Positions 7,131 through 13,716 of a DNA stretch of 14,566 nt are shown here, piece by piece (the first letter of the stretch is position 1; each line of letters begins with the position of its first letter). The DNA is taken from NCBI GenBank assembly GCA_049641805.1, contig JBARNX010000025.1, positions 1 to 14,566 of the forward strand. The letters run 5' to 3'. Below the pieces are notes generated by a model. That model was not told where the DNA came from and did not search any database. It was given only the letters and a program-made list of their open reading frames with translations. Both the position numbers and the translations under genes were made by a program. Source of the DNA: UBA5738 sp049641805. Its GTDB lineage: Bacteria; Patescibacteriota; Minisyncoccia; Minisyncoccales; UBA5738.

Positions 7131-7313
7131 TTATTCTTCCGCTTTTTCAATCACGCCGTGGGGGCAGACGCTCTCGCCGCCACAATTTTCCACCGCGTCG
7201 GAATCCACCACTTTGGCCTTGCCGTCGTCATCCTGCGCCATTCCCGCCGGACAGTTCACGGTGCAAATAAAGCATCCCAAACACTTGTCTTTGTTCACCT
7301 GGTATTTTGCCAT
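7131..7313 (-). CDS. Single [4Fe-4S] cluster ferredoxin
   Basis: This 60-residue acidic protein has CLGCFICTVNCP near the N terminus and NCGGESVCPHG near the C terminus. The six cysteines (C11, C14, C17, C21, C44, C50) follow the layout of one-cluster thermophile-type ferredoxins. In those proteins the equivalents of C11, C14, C17 and C50 bind the cluster and the equivalents of C21 and C44 form a disulfide. That assignment comes from family knowledge. It is a soluble low-potential electron carrier. The adjacent FMN glutamate-synthase-like protein is a plausible partner, though each gene has its own promoter and terminator. ATG 7313 has no clear Shine-Dalgarno sequence; the leader before it is A-rich. 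Confidence 0.9.
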   Translation of the reverse strand: MAKYQVNKDKCLGCFICTVNCPAGMAQDDDGKAKVVDSDAVENCGGESVCPHGVIEKAEE

Positions 7314-7341
7314 ATTTTTTTGTTATTTTCTTACGATTTTG

Positions 7342-7370
7342 ATTTTATCAGCATCCTCAAATTAACGCAA
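7342..7370 (-). promoter_or_regulatory. Promoter of the ferredoxin gene
   Basis: Minus-strand TTGCGT (7365-7370), a 17-bp spacer and TAAAAT (7342-7347) with an upstream TG make an extended -10 promoter. The predicted start near 7335 gives a leader of about 21 nt. The -35 matches only three of six consensus bases. Confidence 0.5.
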
Positions 7371-7426
7371 GCTTCGTTTTTATAAGCCAGCTCTTTTTGA
7401 CTTCTATCGCCAACGCGATTACGGAC

Positions 7427-7446
7427 ATTCTCACATTCTTGAGAAT
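7427..7446. other. Perfect hairpin downstream of gpmA
   Basis: ATTCTCA (7427-7433) pairs with TGAGAAT (7440-7446) across a 6-nt loop. It lies 34 bp after the gpmA stop in the 166-bp gap 7314-7479. No T-run follows on the minus strand. It could end or stabilise the gpmA mRNA, but it is not a standard terminator. A smaller ATCGC/GCGAT stem sits close by, near 7406-7419. Confidence 0.35.
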
Positions 7447-7479
7447 TTAAAAATGGAAGCTAAACGCTAATCTTCGTAT

Positions 7480-8223
7480 TTATATTTTGTATTGGTTTTT
7501 AACCGCGGCAATTTTCCGCGCAATTTCAACTTGATCGCCCAAATAATAGTGTTTTATCGGCTTCAAATCATCGTCCAATTCATAGACCAGCGGCGCGCCG
7601 GTGGGGATGTTCAGTTCCGAGATTTCCTTGTCGCCGATGTCGTCCAGATATTTGACCAGCGCGCGCAAGCTGTTGCCGTGCGCCGAGATCAGTATCTTTT
7701 TGCCGTCCCTGATCGCGGGCGCGATATCCGAATTCCAATAATCTATTGTGCGGCTATAGGTATCGGCCAACGATTCGGTGCGCGGCATTTTATAAACCGG
7801 CACGGATCTAAAAATTTCCAGTTCGTTTTGCCGGCGGTAATTTTCTTCTTCCATCTCCGGTGGCCGGACGCCATAACTGCGCCGCCATATCCGCACCTGT
7901 TCTTCGCCGTATTTTGCCGCCATCTCGCCCTTATTCAAACCTTGCAAGGCCCCATAATGCCGCTCGTTTAATTGCCAAATGCATTTCGTTTCAATCCCGG
8001 CCAAACCCATTTCCCGCAAAACAATGACCGTGGTATCAATCGCCCGCTTCAACACCGAAGTAAACGCCAAATCAAAAACATATCCTTCATTTTTAAGAAT
8101 TTTTCCCGCGTCGTTTGCCTCTTGGACGCCCCGTTCCGACAATTCGACATCAACCCAGCCGGTAAACCGATTTTCCTTGTTCCATATGGATTCTCCGTGC
8201 CGCAGCAAAACGATTTTGAACAT
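7480..8223 (-). CDS. gpmA: 2,3-bisphosphoglycerate-dependent phosphoglycerate mutase
   Basis: This 247-residue cytosolic enzyme interconverts 3- and 2-phosphoglycerate in lower glycolysis. The RHGES motif places the phosphorylated His at H9. LNERHYGALQGLNK is the family's active-site segment, AHGNSLRAL carries the second His (H182), and NIPTGAPLVYEL follows near the C terminus. Length matches the family (about 230-250). ATG 8223 starts 4 bp after the enolase stop, and AGGAAAA at the end of eno can serve as ribosome-binding site. A frame extending to 8403 would overlap eno deeply and is rejected. The product of this enzyme is the substrate of the adjacent enolase, so the two form an operon. 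Confidence 0.96.
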   Translation of the reverse strand: MFKIVLLRHGESIWNKENRFTGWVDVELSERGVQEANDAGKILKNEGYVFDLAFTSVLKRAIDTTVIVLREMGLAGIETKCIWQLNERHYGALQGLNKGEMAAKYGEEQVRIWRRSYGVRPPEMEEENYRRQNELEIFRSVPVYKMPRTESLADTYSRTIDYWNSDIAPAIRDGKKILISAHGNSLRALVKYLDDIGDKEISELNIPTGAPLVYELDDDLKPIKHYYLGDQVEIARKIAAVKNQYKI

Positions 8224-8227
8224 AAAA

Positions 8228-9475
8228 TTATTTTCCTGTAATTTCTTCCTCGATCTTGGCCAATCGATTGTATTTGGCAACCCGTTCGCCCCGAGCAGGC
8301 GCGCCGGTTTTAATAAAATTTGCACCGATGCCGACCGCGAAATCCGCGATGAAATCATCGTTGGTTTCGCCGGAGCGATGCGATACGATGATTTTCCAGT
8401 CATATTCTTTTGCCAATCTTGCGGCCTCCAGCGCCTCGCTCACCGTGCCGATTTGATTGATCTTCAAAATCATTGAGTTGCACGCCTTCTTTTCTTTGGC
8501 TTCTTTCATTCTTTGCGGATTGGTCACCAGCAAATCATCTCCGATTACCATCCCCGTAAATGAAAATCCCCGCCACCCCGCCCAGTCGTCTTCGGCAAAC
8601 GGATCTTCCAGGCCGATAATCTGCGGATATTGCGAAATCAACTGCGCGTAAAAACCGGCCAAATTGGCACTGTCAAAACTGCCCATACGAGTATTGTATT
8701 TTCCGGAATTGAAAAATTGGCTCGACGCGACATCAATGATAAATTTCACCGGCAGAGGCGGCTGGACGATTGCAATCGCCGCGCACAAGCAATCCAGCGC
8801 TTCCTTGGGGGTTTTCAACGGCGGCGCGAATCCCCCCTCATCCCCCAGGTTCGCGCTTGATTTGCCGTATTCGAAAACAAGGTCCTTTTTCAATTGATGG
8901 TAAACCTCGCTGGCAATTCGCAGGTTATCGATAAATTTTTCGGCTTGCGGCACGATCATAAATTCCTGAAAATCCAAATCGTTGCCCGCGTGCGCGCCGC
9001 CGTTAATAACATTAAAACACGGCTTGGGCAAAACGATCTTCTTGTTTTTTGCCAATCTAGCGATGTATTCATACAGCGGTTTTTTTTGCGCGCCCGCCGC
9101 GGCGCGCGCGCACGCCAGCGACACTCCGCATATCGCGTTGGCACCCAAACGAACTTTATTCGGCGTGGCGTCGATCTCCCGTATTTTTTGATCGATTTCC
9201 TGTTGCCGGCGGCAATCCATACCGATCAATTCCGGATTGATGATTGAATTAACATTGGCAACCGCTTTTAAAACGCCTTTTCCGTTGTAGCGGATCGAAT
9301 CGCCGTCGCGCAATTCCGCCGCTTCGTAAACGCCCGTGGACGCGCCCGAAGGCACGCCCGCGAAAAATTCGCCCGCGCCCGTCGCCACGCAAACTTCCAG
9401 CGTCGGATTCCCGCGCGAATCCAGAATTTCTCTCGCTTTGACTGATTTAATTTTGTTTGAAGATTGGCCAAGCAT
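8228..9475 (-). CDS. eno: Enolase (phosphopyruvate hydratase)
   Basis: This 415-residue enzyme converts 2-phosphoglycerate to phosphoenolpyruvate with Mg2+. Hallmarks in order: EILDSRGNPTLEV, the substrate loop SGASTGVYEAAELRDGD, NGGAHAGN, GDEGGFAP (general acid/base Glu), metal ligands in IIDVASS, GLEDPF and IGDDL, catalytic Lys in LKINQIGT (K338), SHRSGET and IKTGAPARGERVAKYN. The last motif looks more like archaeal-type and deep-branching enolases than like the common SLSRSER form. All catalytic residues expected for the family are present. The start is taken at ATG 9475 (MLGQSSNKIKS); 14 further in-frame upstream codons look non-native. gpmA follows after 4 bp. Confidence 0.97.
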   Translation of the reverse strand: MLGQSSNKIKSVKAREILDSRGNPTLEVCVATGAGEFFAGVPSGASTGVYEAAELRDGDSIRYNGKGVLKAVANVNSIINPELIGMDCRRQQEIDQKIREIDATPNKVRLGANAICGVSLACARAAAGAQKKPLYEYIARLAKNKKIVLPKPCFNVINGGAHAGNDLDFQEFMIVPQAEKFIDNLRIASEVYHQLKKDLVFEYGKSSANLGDEGGFAPPLKTPKEALDCLCAAIAIVQPPLPVKFIIDVASSQFFNSGKYNTRMGSFDSANLAGFYAQLISQYPQIIGLEDPFAEDDWAGWRGFSFTGMVIGDDLLVTNPQRMKEAKEKKACNSMILKINQIGTVSEALEAARLAKEYDWKIIVSHRSGETNDDFIADFAVGIGANFIKTGAPARGERVAKYNRLAKIEEEITGK

Positions 9476-9534
9476 AATGCTGTAAACTTTTATTAATTTA
9501 AAAATTAAAAATGACAATTTAAAATTGTAAAATT

Positions 9535-9554
9535 AAAATTCCGCAAGGAATTTT
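9535..9554 (-). terminator. AT-rich hairpin between trxB and eno
   Basis: AAAATTCC (9535-9542) and GGAATTTT (9547-9554) form a perfect 8-bp stem with a 4-nt loop, 25 bp after the trxB stop. Minus-strand sequence continues AATTTTACAATTTT, so it may be a weak terminator. A 15-bp odd palindrome ACAATTT-A-AAATTGT lies just beyond it, toward eno. Confidence 0.5.
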
Positions 9555-9578
9555 TCCTTAATTTTAAATTTTGATCTT

Positions 9579-10493
9579 TCAATTTTTAACTTTCCTCAAG
9601 TATTCTCCCGCGGCCATGGCCGCTTTGGCGCCTTCTCCGGCCGCCACCACGATTTGCTTGAATTTCATTTCGCTCACATCGCCGGCCACAAACAATCCCG
9701 GAGTTTTTGTCTGACAATTGCTGCAATCGAATTTGATCTCATTGCGGCCGTTCAACTCAACCAAACCGGATGCGAATGACGACGCCGGCTGATTGCCCGC
9801 TTTGATGAAAACCCCCTCCACCGGCAAACTGATTTCGGATCCCGCCGCATTTTGATAAACAATGTTTTTCACAAAATTCGCGCCTTCGATGCGCGCGATC
9901 CCGGCATTGGCGATAATTTCCACCTTGCCGGTATTTTCCACCAGTTCCCGGTTGGAAGCATCCGCGAAAACCGCCGGGCCGCGTTCCAAAATGTATATTT
10001 TCTTGGCAAATTTCGCCAGGAACAGCGCGGCCTCAAACGCGGAATTCCCGCCGCCGACCACCGCCACATCGCGCTTGGAAAACAGCGGCCCGTCGCAGGT
10101 GACGCAATAACCCACGCCCCGTCCCAAAAACTCTTTTTCGCCCGGAATATCCAGCATCCGCGGCGACGAACCGGTGGCGATTATCACCGCCCGCGCTTCA
10201 AGTTTTTCGCGCTCGGTAACCAAAGAAAACCCTGCTCCGGTTTTTTCCAGCTTAATCGCGTCGGCAATCATAATTTCGGCGCCCAGCAATTTCAAATGGT
10301 CTCTAAATTTCGCAATCAATTCCGGCGCCTCAACGATTCCCAAACCCGGATAATTCTCAATGGCCACTTCTTTTTTTGCCATCTGGCCGCCGAATTCGCG
10401 CGTGATCAAAACCGATTTTATCTTTTGCCGCGCCGCATAAATCGCGGCGGTCATTCCCGCCGGTCCGGCGCCGATGATGATTAAATCGTACAT
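9579..10493 (-). CDS. trxB: Thioredoxin reductase-like FAD/NAD(P)H oxidoreductase
   Basis: This 304-residue flavoprotein has the FAD-binding GAGPAGMTAAIYAAR at the N terminus, the redox pair C130-V-T-C133-D, a second dinucleotide fold GGGNSAFE (147-154), and the C-terminal FAD segment TPGLFVAGDV. It should pass electrons from a nicotinamide cofactor to thioredoxin or a similar thiol carrier. The NADPH-specific HRR..R motif of E. coli TrxB is not present; the equivalent strand reads YILERGP (E170), resembling the NADH-using AhpF type. Cofactor choice is therefore open. An extra CSNC pair lies just before the C-terminal FAD motif. Start ATG 10493 (MYDLIIIGAG) is preferred to a 12-residue longer frame. 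No thioredoxin gene is visible in the window. Confidence 0.92.
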   Translation of the reverse strand: MYDLIIIGAGPAGMTAAIYAARQKIKSVLITREFGGQMAKKEVAIENYPGLGIVEAPELIAKFRDHLKLLGAEIMIADAIKLEKTGAGFSLVTEREKLEARAVIIATGSSPRMLDIPGEKEFLGRGVGYCVTCDGPLFSKRDVAVVGGGNSAFEAALFLAKFAKKIYILERGPAVFADASNRELVENTGKVEIIANAGIARIEGANFVKNIVYQNAAGSEISLPVEGVFIKAGNQPASSFASGLVELNGRNEIKFDCSNCQTKTPGLFVAGDVSEMKFKQIVVAAGEGAKAAMAAGEYLRKVKN

Positions 10494-10519
10494 AAATAGC
10501 AACGACAAATTACCGATTC

Positions 10520-10599
10520 CCAATTCCAAAATAAATGTCCAAATTTAAAATTTCAAAATTCTGACATTTTATAATTTATTGGAAATTGGATATTGGAAA
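10520..10599. repeat. Imperfect inverted repeat with heptamer tandem repeat between ftsZ and trxB
   Basis: The 114-bp gap holds an extended imperfect inverted repeat: CCAATTCC and AAATGTCC on one side, GACATTTT and GGAAATTGG on the other. At its ftsZ end, 10579-10599 is three tandem heptamers TTGGAAA, TTGGATA, TTGGAAA. It may end the ftsZ transcript, but no GC-rich stem with T-run is present. Confidence 0.5.
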
Positions 10600-10607
10600 T
10601 TTTGACA

Positions 10608-12263
10608 TTATCTTTTTTGCTTGCGCAAAAAAGCGGGCATCTCCCATGCCTTTTCTTTTTCCAGCATCTCATTTTCTTCCATCTCGATTTCTTTCTTCAC
10701 CTGCAACGCGTTCTTCCTTACCGGAGCCTCGAATTGGACGGGAATGCTTTGCCCCCGGCCAACCTCATGGTTTTCCTCCGCGGCCGCCACGGGCCGCTCC
10801 CGGGGAGCGATTTGAGGATTTTTCTTTTCCGCCGGCGCGGCGTTTATCTTCACCGGCGCGGATTTTTTAATTTCAATTTTTTTCCGCGGTTTTGGCGGTT
10901 TGACCCCGCTGTTTTTTTTGGGTGAAATTCTTTTCGCGTTTTTTGCCGCCGCCGGATTTTTCTTTTCCGCCGGTTTTCGATCCGACTTTGCCGCCGCGGC
11001 GATCGGCGCTTCTTTGGTTTTTTCCGCGGCCAAAACGGATTCTTTGGCGTTATCTTCGGCGCCGCCATAGACGCATCCGGTCGCAAGCACCGTTACCCTG
11101 ACCCAATCCGCCTTAGCTCCTTCGTGGCCAACCCCGAAAATTATCTTGGCATCTTTATGGATACGGCTCGCCACACTGATCAATATCCGGTTGACTTCAA
11201 GCAATTTCAAATCATTCTGGGCGACGATATTCAATAAAAGCCCGCGCGCCTTGTCGATCATATACGGATAAAGCGGGGAGTCAAAAGCTTTTTCAAACGC
11301 GTCCAGATTCGCCTCGCCGCCTTTTTTGAAAGTTACGGTGTTTAAAAACGCCATCTTTCCGTTGCCGGCAAGAATCGCCCGCAAATCGGCGAAATCAATA
11401 TTGATAACGCCGGTGTCATAAATCGTTTCGATCAGCCCCTCAAGACTGTCGGAAAGCATTGTGTTGACATAGGAAAGAGTTTTGTTAAAGGGAGTATTCT
11501 TCGGAACCACCTCAAAAACCCGTTCATTGGGCAAAATGGTCATCGCATTCATATAAGGCTTCAATTTCTCCAGCGCGTTCTTGGCGATCTCGTCTTTTTT
11601 AACGCCCTCAAAAACAAACGGCAGGGTAAAAATACCGTAGGTCAGATTTCCCAAACTTTTCGATATTTGCGCGAACACCGGCGCCGCGCCCGAACCCGCG
11701 CCGCCTCCAAGAGAAGAAACAAGTATGACCAAATCCTGGCCTTCAAGCATTTTTTTTATGCTTTCGCGGTCTGCCGATGCGGCTTCTTCGGCGATCCGCG
11801 CATCCATCCCCGTGCCCAACCCGTGCGTGAAGTTTTCGCCGAACTGGAAAACCGACACATTCTTAGGCGCGTTGCGCAGCGCCGCGAAATCGGTATTGGC
11901 GATATAAAACGAAGATTTTTTAACCTTGGCGGCAATTTCGGAAACAATGTTTCCGCCGCCGCCGCCGATGCCGATGATCCTGATCTTGGTTTTTTTAACT
12001 TCAAACTCCGGATCAATCGTCTTGCCGGCGGCTTGGCTTGCCAAAGTTTTGCGAAGGCGCCTGCCGCCCGATATCGAAGCGCTTCCCTTTGTTCCGGCAT
12101 GTCCCTGTTCCACCGCCTTGATATTCAATACCTTCGATCGCAGTTTTGACGCGATTTTTACGAGCGGTTTTTGCGCCGTGATTTTCGGGTTCTCAACGAT
12201 TACCGGCGCTTTCTTCGTCCTGGCATTTTTCTCCCGGATTATCTTGTTTTTTTTCGTTTTCAT
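10608..12263 (-). CDS. ftsZ: Cell division protein FtsZ with long basic extensions
   Basis: This 551-residue tubulin-like GTPase should form the division ring at the membrane. Residues 1-91 are a Lys/Arg/Ala-rich extension with no internal Met. The GTPase core then starts with KIRIIGIGGGGGN. The signature loop reads GGGAGSG (186-192) where GGGTGTG or GGGTGSG is usual. The T7 loop NIDFADL (N288, D290, D293) is intact. After the core (about residue 415) comes a low-complexity Lys/Ala/Pro linker of about 120 residues. The end, EMPAFLRKQKR, closely matches the conserved C-terminal peptide that docks FtsA, ZipA and similar partners. Canonical FtsZ is about 350-400 residues, so both extensions are unusual. 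ATG 12263 is the only Met start before the core; a GGAGG 23 nt upstream is too distant to be a normal ribosome-binding site. Confidence 0.95.
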   Translation of the reverse strand: MKTKKNKIIREKNARTKKAPVIVENPKITAQKPLVKIASKLRSKVLNIKAVEQGHAGTKGSASISGGRRLRKTLASQAAGKTIDPEFEVKKTKIRIIGIGGGGGNIVSEIAAKVKKSSFYIANTDFAALRNAPKNVSVFQFGENFTHGLGTGMDARIAEEAASADRESIKKMLEGQDLVILVSSLGGGAGSGAAPVFAQISKSLGNLTYGIFTLPFVFEGVKKDEIAKNALEKLKPYMNAMTILPNERVFEVVPKNTPFNKTLSYVNTMLSDSLEGLIETIYDTGVINIDFADLRAILAGNGKMAFLNTVTFKKGGEANLDAFEKAFDSPLYPYMIDKARGLLLNIVAQNDLKLLEVNRILISVASRIHKDAKIIFGVGHEGAKADWVRVTVLATGCVYGGAEDNAKESVLAAEKTKEAPIAAAAKSDRKPAEKKNPAAAKNAKRISPKKNSGVKPPKPRKKIEIKKSAPVKINAAPAEKKNPQIAPRERPVAAAEENHEVGRGQSIPVQFEAPVRKNALQVKKEIEMEENEMLEKEKAWEMPAFLRKQKR

Positions 12264-12299
12264 TATATTTTCGCTAAAATTCTGTTCCTCCGTTTATCA

Positions 12300-12329
12300 A
12301 TAATACCACAATGCGAGCGCAAAGTGCAA
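12300..12329 (-). promoter_or_regulatory. Promoter of ftsZ
   Basis: Minus-strand TTGCAC (12324-12329), an 18-bp spacer and TATTAT (12300-12305) with TGG just upstream form an extended -10 promoter. The predicted start near 12293 gives a leader of about 30 nt containing GGAGG (12287-12291). It lies in the mnmA-ftsZ gap, so ftsZ can be transcribed on its own. Confidence 0.55.
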
Positions 12330-12358
12330 AACAACAAATAGCATATTCCGTCTTAGTC

Positions 12359-13441
12359 TTACGCCTTTATAATCCCGCCGCCCAAAAGTTCCCGGCCGCG
12401 ATAAAATACCGCGGATTGGCCGGGAGCCGGAGCGAATTGCGGCTTGGCGAATTTTAATCGGTATCGGCCGGATTGGCCAAAAATAACCGCGGCCGCTTCC
12501 TTGCTCCGGTATCGTATTTTTACTTTGGCTTTCAAGGGCAAAACTGGTTTAATTCCTGAAATCAGACGAATATCGTCAATTCCCGATTCATCCGAAACCG
12601 TTTCTTTGGCCGAAAGCGCCACAATCAATTGATTTTTTCGAAAATCTTTTTTTGCCGCGTAAAACGGCCCGCCGGAAAGCCCGATGCCCTTGCGCTGGCC
12701 GATGGTATAAAACCACAAACCATTGTGCCGGCCGATGATACCGCCCGCGCCATCAACGATATCGCCCGGCTTGGCGCCGCAATATTTTTCGATAAATTTA
12801 TTGATATCGCCGTTCGCGAAACAAACTTCTTGCGATTCCGGCGCAAACGCGCCGGGCAATTTCCATTTTTTAGCCAATTCCCGCACTCCGCTTTTTTCAA
12901 AACAACCAACCGGGAAAATCACCCGGCCCAATTGCTCCTGATTTAACCGCCATAAAAAATACGACTGATCCTTGGCTTTATCCCTGCCTTTTAATAAATG
13001 ATAAATTCCATTCCGGGTTTTTCTGATTTGCGCGTAATGCCCGGTAGCCACGAATTCCGCGCCCATCGCCAAGGCTTTGTTGATCAATAATCCGAACTTG
13101 ATCTCCTGGTTGCAAACTACGCAAGGATTGGGCGTCAACCCCATTTTGACATCGGCAATAAACCGATCCACCACCAATTTCTTGAATTCATCGCGCACAT
13201 CCAAAACATAAAACGGAATTCCCAACCGCAAGGCAGTCTTCCGCGCCCGAGTCTCGGATTCTTCAGAACAGCACCGGTTTTGCGGCAAACATACATTGTT
13301 TACCGGCTTATCCGCCCAAAACTTCATAAACACGCCAACCACCTCAAACCCCTCTTTAACCAAAATCGCCGCGCTCACCGCGCTATCCACCCCTCCCGAC
13401 ATGGCGCAGACCACCCTGATCTTTTTATCTTCGTAATCCAT
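12359..13441 (-). CDS. mnmA: tRNA-specific 2-thiouridylase MnmA
   Basis: This 360-residue enzyme adds sulfur to the wobble uridine (U34) of Lys, Glu and Gln tRNAs. The ATP-pyrophosphatase loop SGGVDS is at 15-20. The two catalytic cysteines are C107 in TPNPCVVCN and C207 in SQEVCFA. TGHYAQI, KDQSYFL and the GIIGRHNG..FYTIGQRKG segment are family hallmarks, and the length is normal. An NRCCSEES segment after the first strand is also typical. ATG 13441 is preceded by GGGA at a workable distance; 16 further in-frame upstream codons run into the adjacent terminator-like stem and look non-native. No sulfur-relay partner gene is in the window. Confidence 0.97.
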   Translation of the reverse strand: MDYEDKKIRVVCAMSGGVDSAVSAAILVKEGFEVVGVFMKFWADKPVNNVCLPQNRCCSEESETRARKTALRLGIPFYVLDVRDEFKKLVVDRFIADVKMGLTPNPCVVCNQEIKFGLLINKALAMGAEFVATGHYAQIRKTRNGIYHLLKGRDKAKDQSYFLWRLNQEQLGRVIFPVGCFEKSGVRELAKKWKLPGAFAPESQEVCFANGDINKFIEKYCGAKPGDIVDGAGGIIGRHNGLWFYTIGQRKGIGLSGGPFYAAKKDFRKNQLIVALSAKETVSDESGIDDIRLISGIKPVLPLKAKVKIRYRSKEAAAVIFGQSGRYRLKFAKPQFAPAPGQSAVFYRGRELLGGGIIKA

Positions 13442-13493
13442 ATTTTCCCATATTATCGCCAATCGCAATAAATTAAAAGACTCTTGCAAATTT

Positions 13494-13524
13494 AAAAAAG
13501 CTAAAGCTTAAATCGCCTTAGCTT
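13494..13524 (-). terminator. Terminator-like stem between the zinc-ribbon-like ORF and mnmA
   Basis: On the minus strand AAGCTAA (13518-13524) pairs with TTAGCTT (13498-13504) over a 13-nt loop and runs into TTTT (13494-13497). The stem is AT-rich, so termination may be partial. It lies over the stop codon of the 42-codon ORF and about 50 bp before mnmA. Confidence 0.5.
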
Positions 13525-13629
13525 ATGCCCCTTAGGGCATATTCGTTGTCCCGGTTGCGCCACTTTCCGACACTGTGGACATCCAAATGTCCACATACCC
13601 GACCGCGCCAAAACCTTCTCTTTTTTCAT
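13501..13629 (-). CDS. 42-residue zinc-ribbon-like small protein (or structured RNA)
   Basis: ATG 13629 opens a 42-codon frame ending in TAG. After a basic N terminus come FGCPQCRK and RICPKGHKLRR, with C17, C20, C31 and H35 placed like a zinc ribbon. The usual second knuckle is CPKCGHKL; here one Cys is missing, leaving CPKGHKL, so His35 may replace it or the site may be degenerate. The protein is strongly basic, which would suit nucleic-acid binding. The same DNA forms two perfect hairpins (13574-13595 and 13524-13541), so a non-coding RNA is a real alternative. There is no clear Shine-Dalgarno sequence. It lies between the restriction endonuclease and mnmA; no function is known. Confidence 0.45.
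   Translation of the reverse strand: MKKEKVLARSGMWTFGCPQCRKVAQPGQRICPKGHKLRRFKL
13524..13541. other. Perfect 7-bp hairpin inside the small ORF
   Basis: TATGCCC (13524-13530) pairs with GGGCATA (13535-13541) around a 4-nt loop. It sits between the 9-bp hairpin and the terminator-like stem, so three stems follow each other in about 100 nt. Confidence 0.6.
13574..13595. other. Perfect 9-bp hairpin inside the small ORF
   Basis: TGTGGACAT (13574-13582) and ATGTCCACA (13587-13595) pair around a CCAA loop. A possible enclosing helix joins GGTTGCGC (13553-13560) to GCGC and AACC (13605-13608, 13612-13615) with a 3-nt bulge. Confidence 0.6.
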
Positions 13630-13675
13630 GCAAATCACTAAAATATTTGCATATTAATTCAATAAAAAATGCAAA
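13628..13675. promoter_or_regulatory. Repeated ATGCAAAT motif over the small ORF start
   Basis: ATGCAAAT (13628-13635) and ATTTGCAT (13645-13652) form an 8-bp inverted repeat with a 9-nt spacer. A third copy, ATGCAAA, is at 13669-13675. The ORF's ATG (13627-13629) overlaps the first copy. This could be an operator, or an RNA stem masking the start. Confidence 0.4.
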
Positions 13676-13716
13676 CGCTTAATTCTTGCAATTTTTTAAA
13701 AAAATCTTTCCGAAAA

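Noticed and set aside
7427..7446. Rho-independent terminator for gpmA
   Set aside because: The stem is perfect, but no T-run follows on the minus strand. It is kept only as a hairpin.
8224..8403. Upstream extension of gpmA by 60 codons
   Set aside because: It lies wholly over the conserved 3' end of eno, and mutases of this family begin just before the RHGES motif.
9852..10484. Long open frame on the plus strand antisense to trxB (210 codons)
   Set aside because: The minus strand here encodes an unmistakable thioredoxin reductase. The plus frame has no recognisable motifs and arises from the GC pattern of the real gene.
13501..13630. tRNA or tmRNA in the hairpin-rich stretch
   Set aside because: No T-arm GTTCGA-type motif, no acceptor pairing and no CCA context on either strand.
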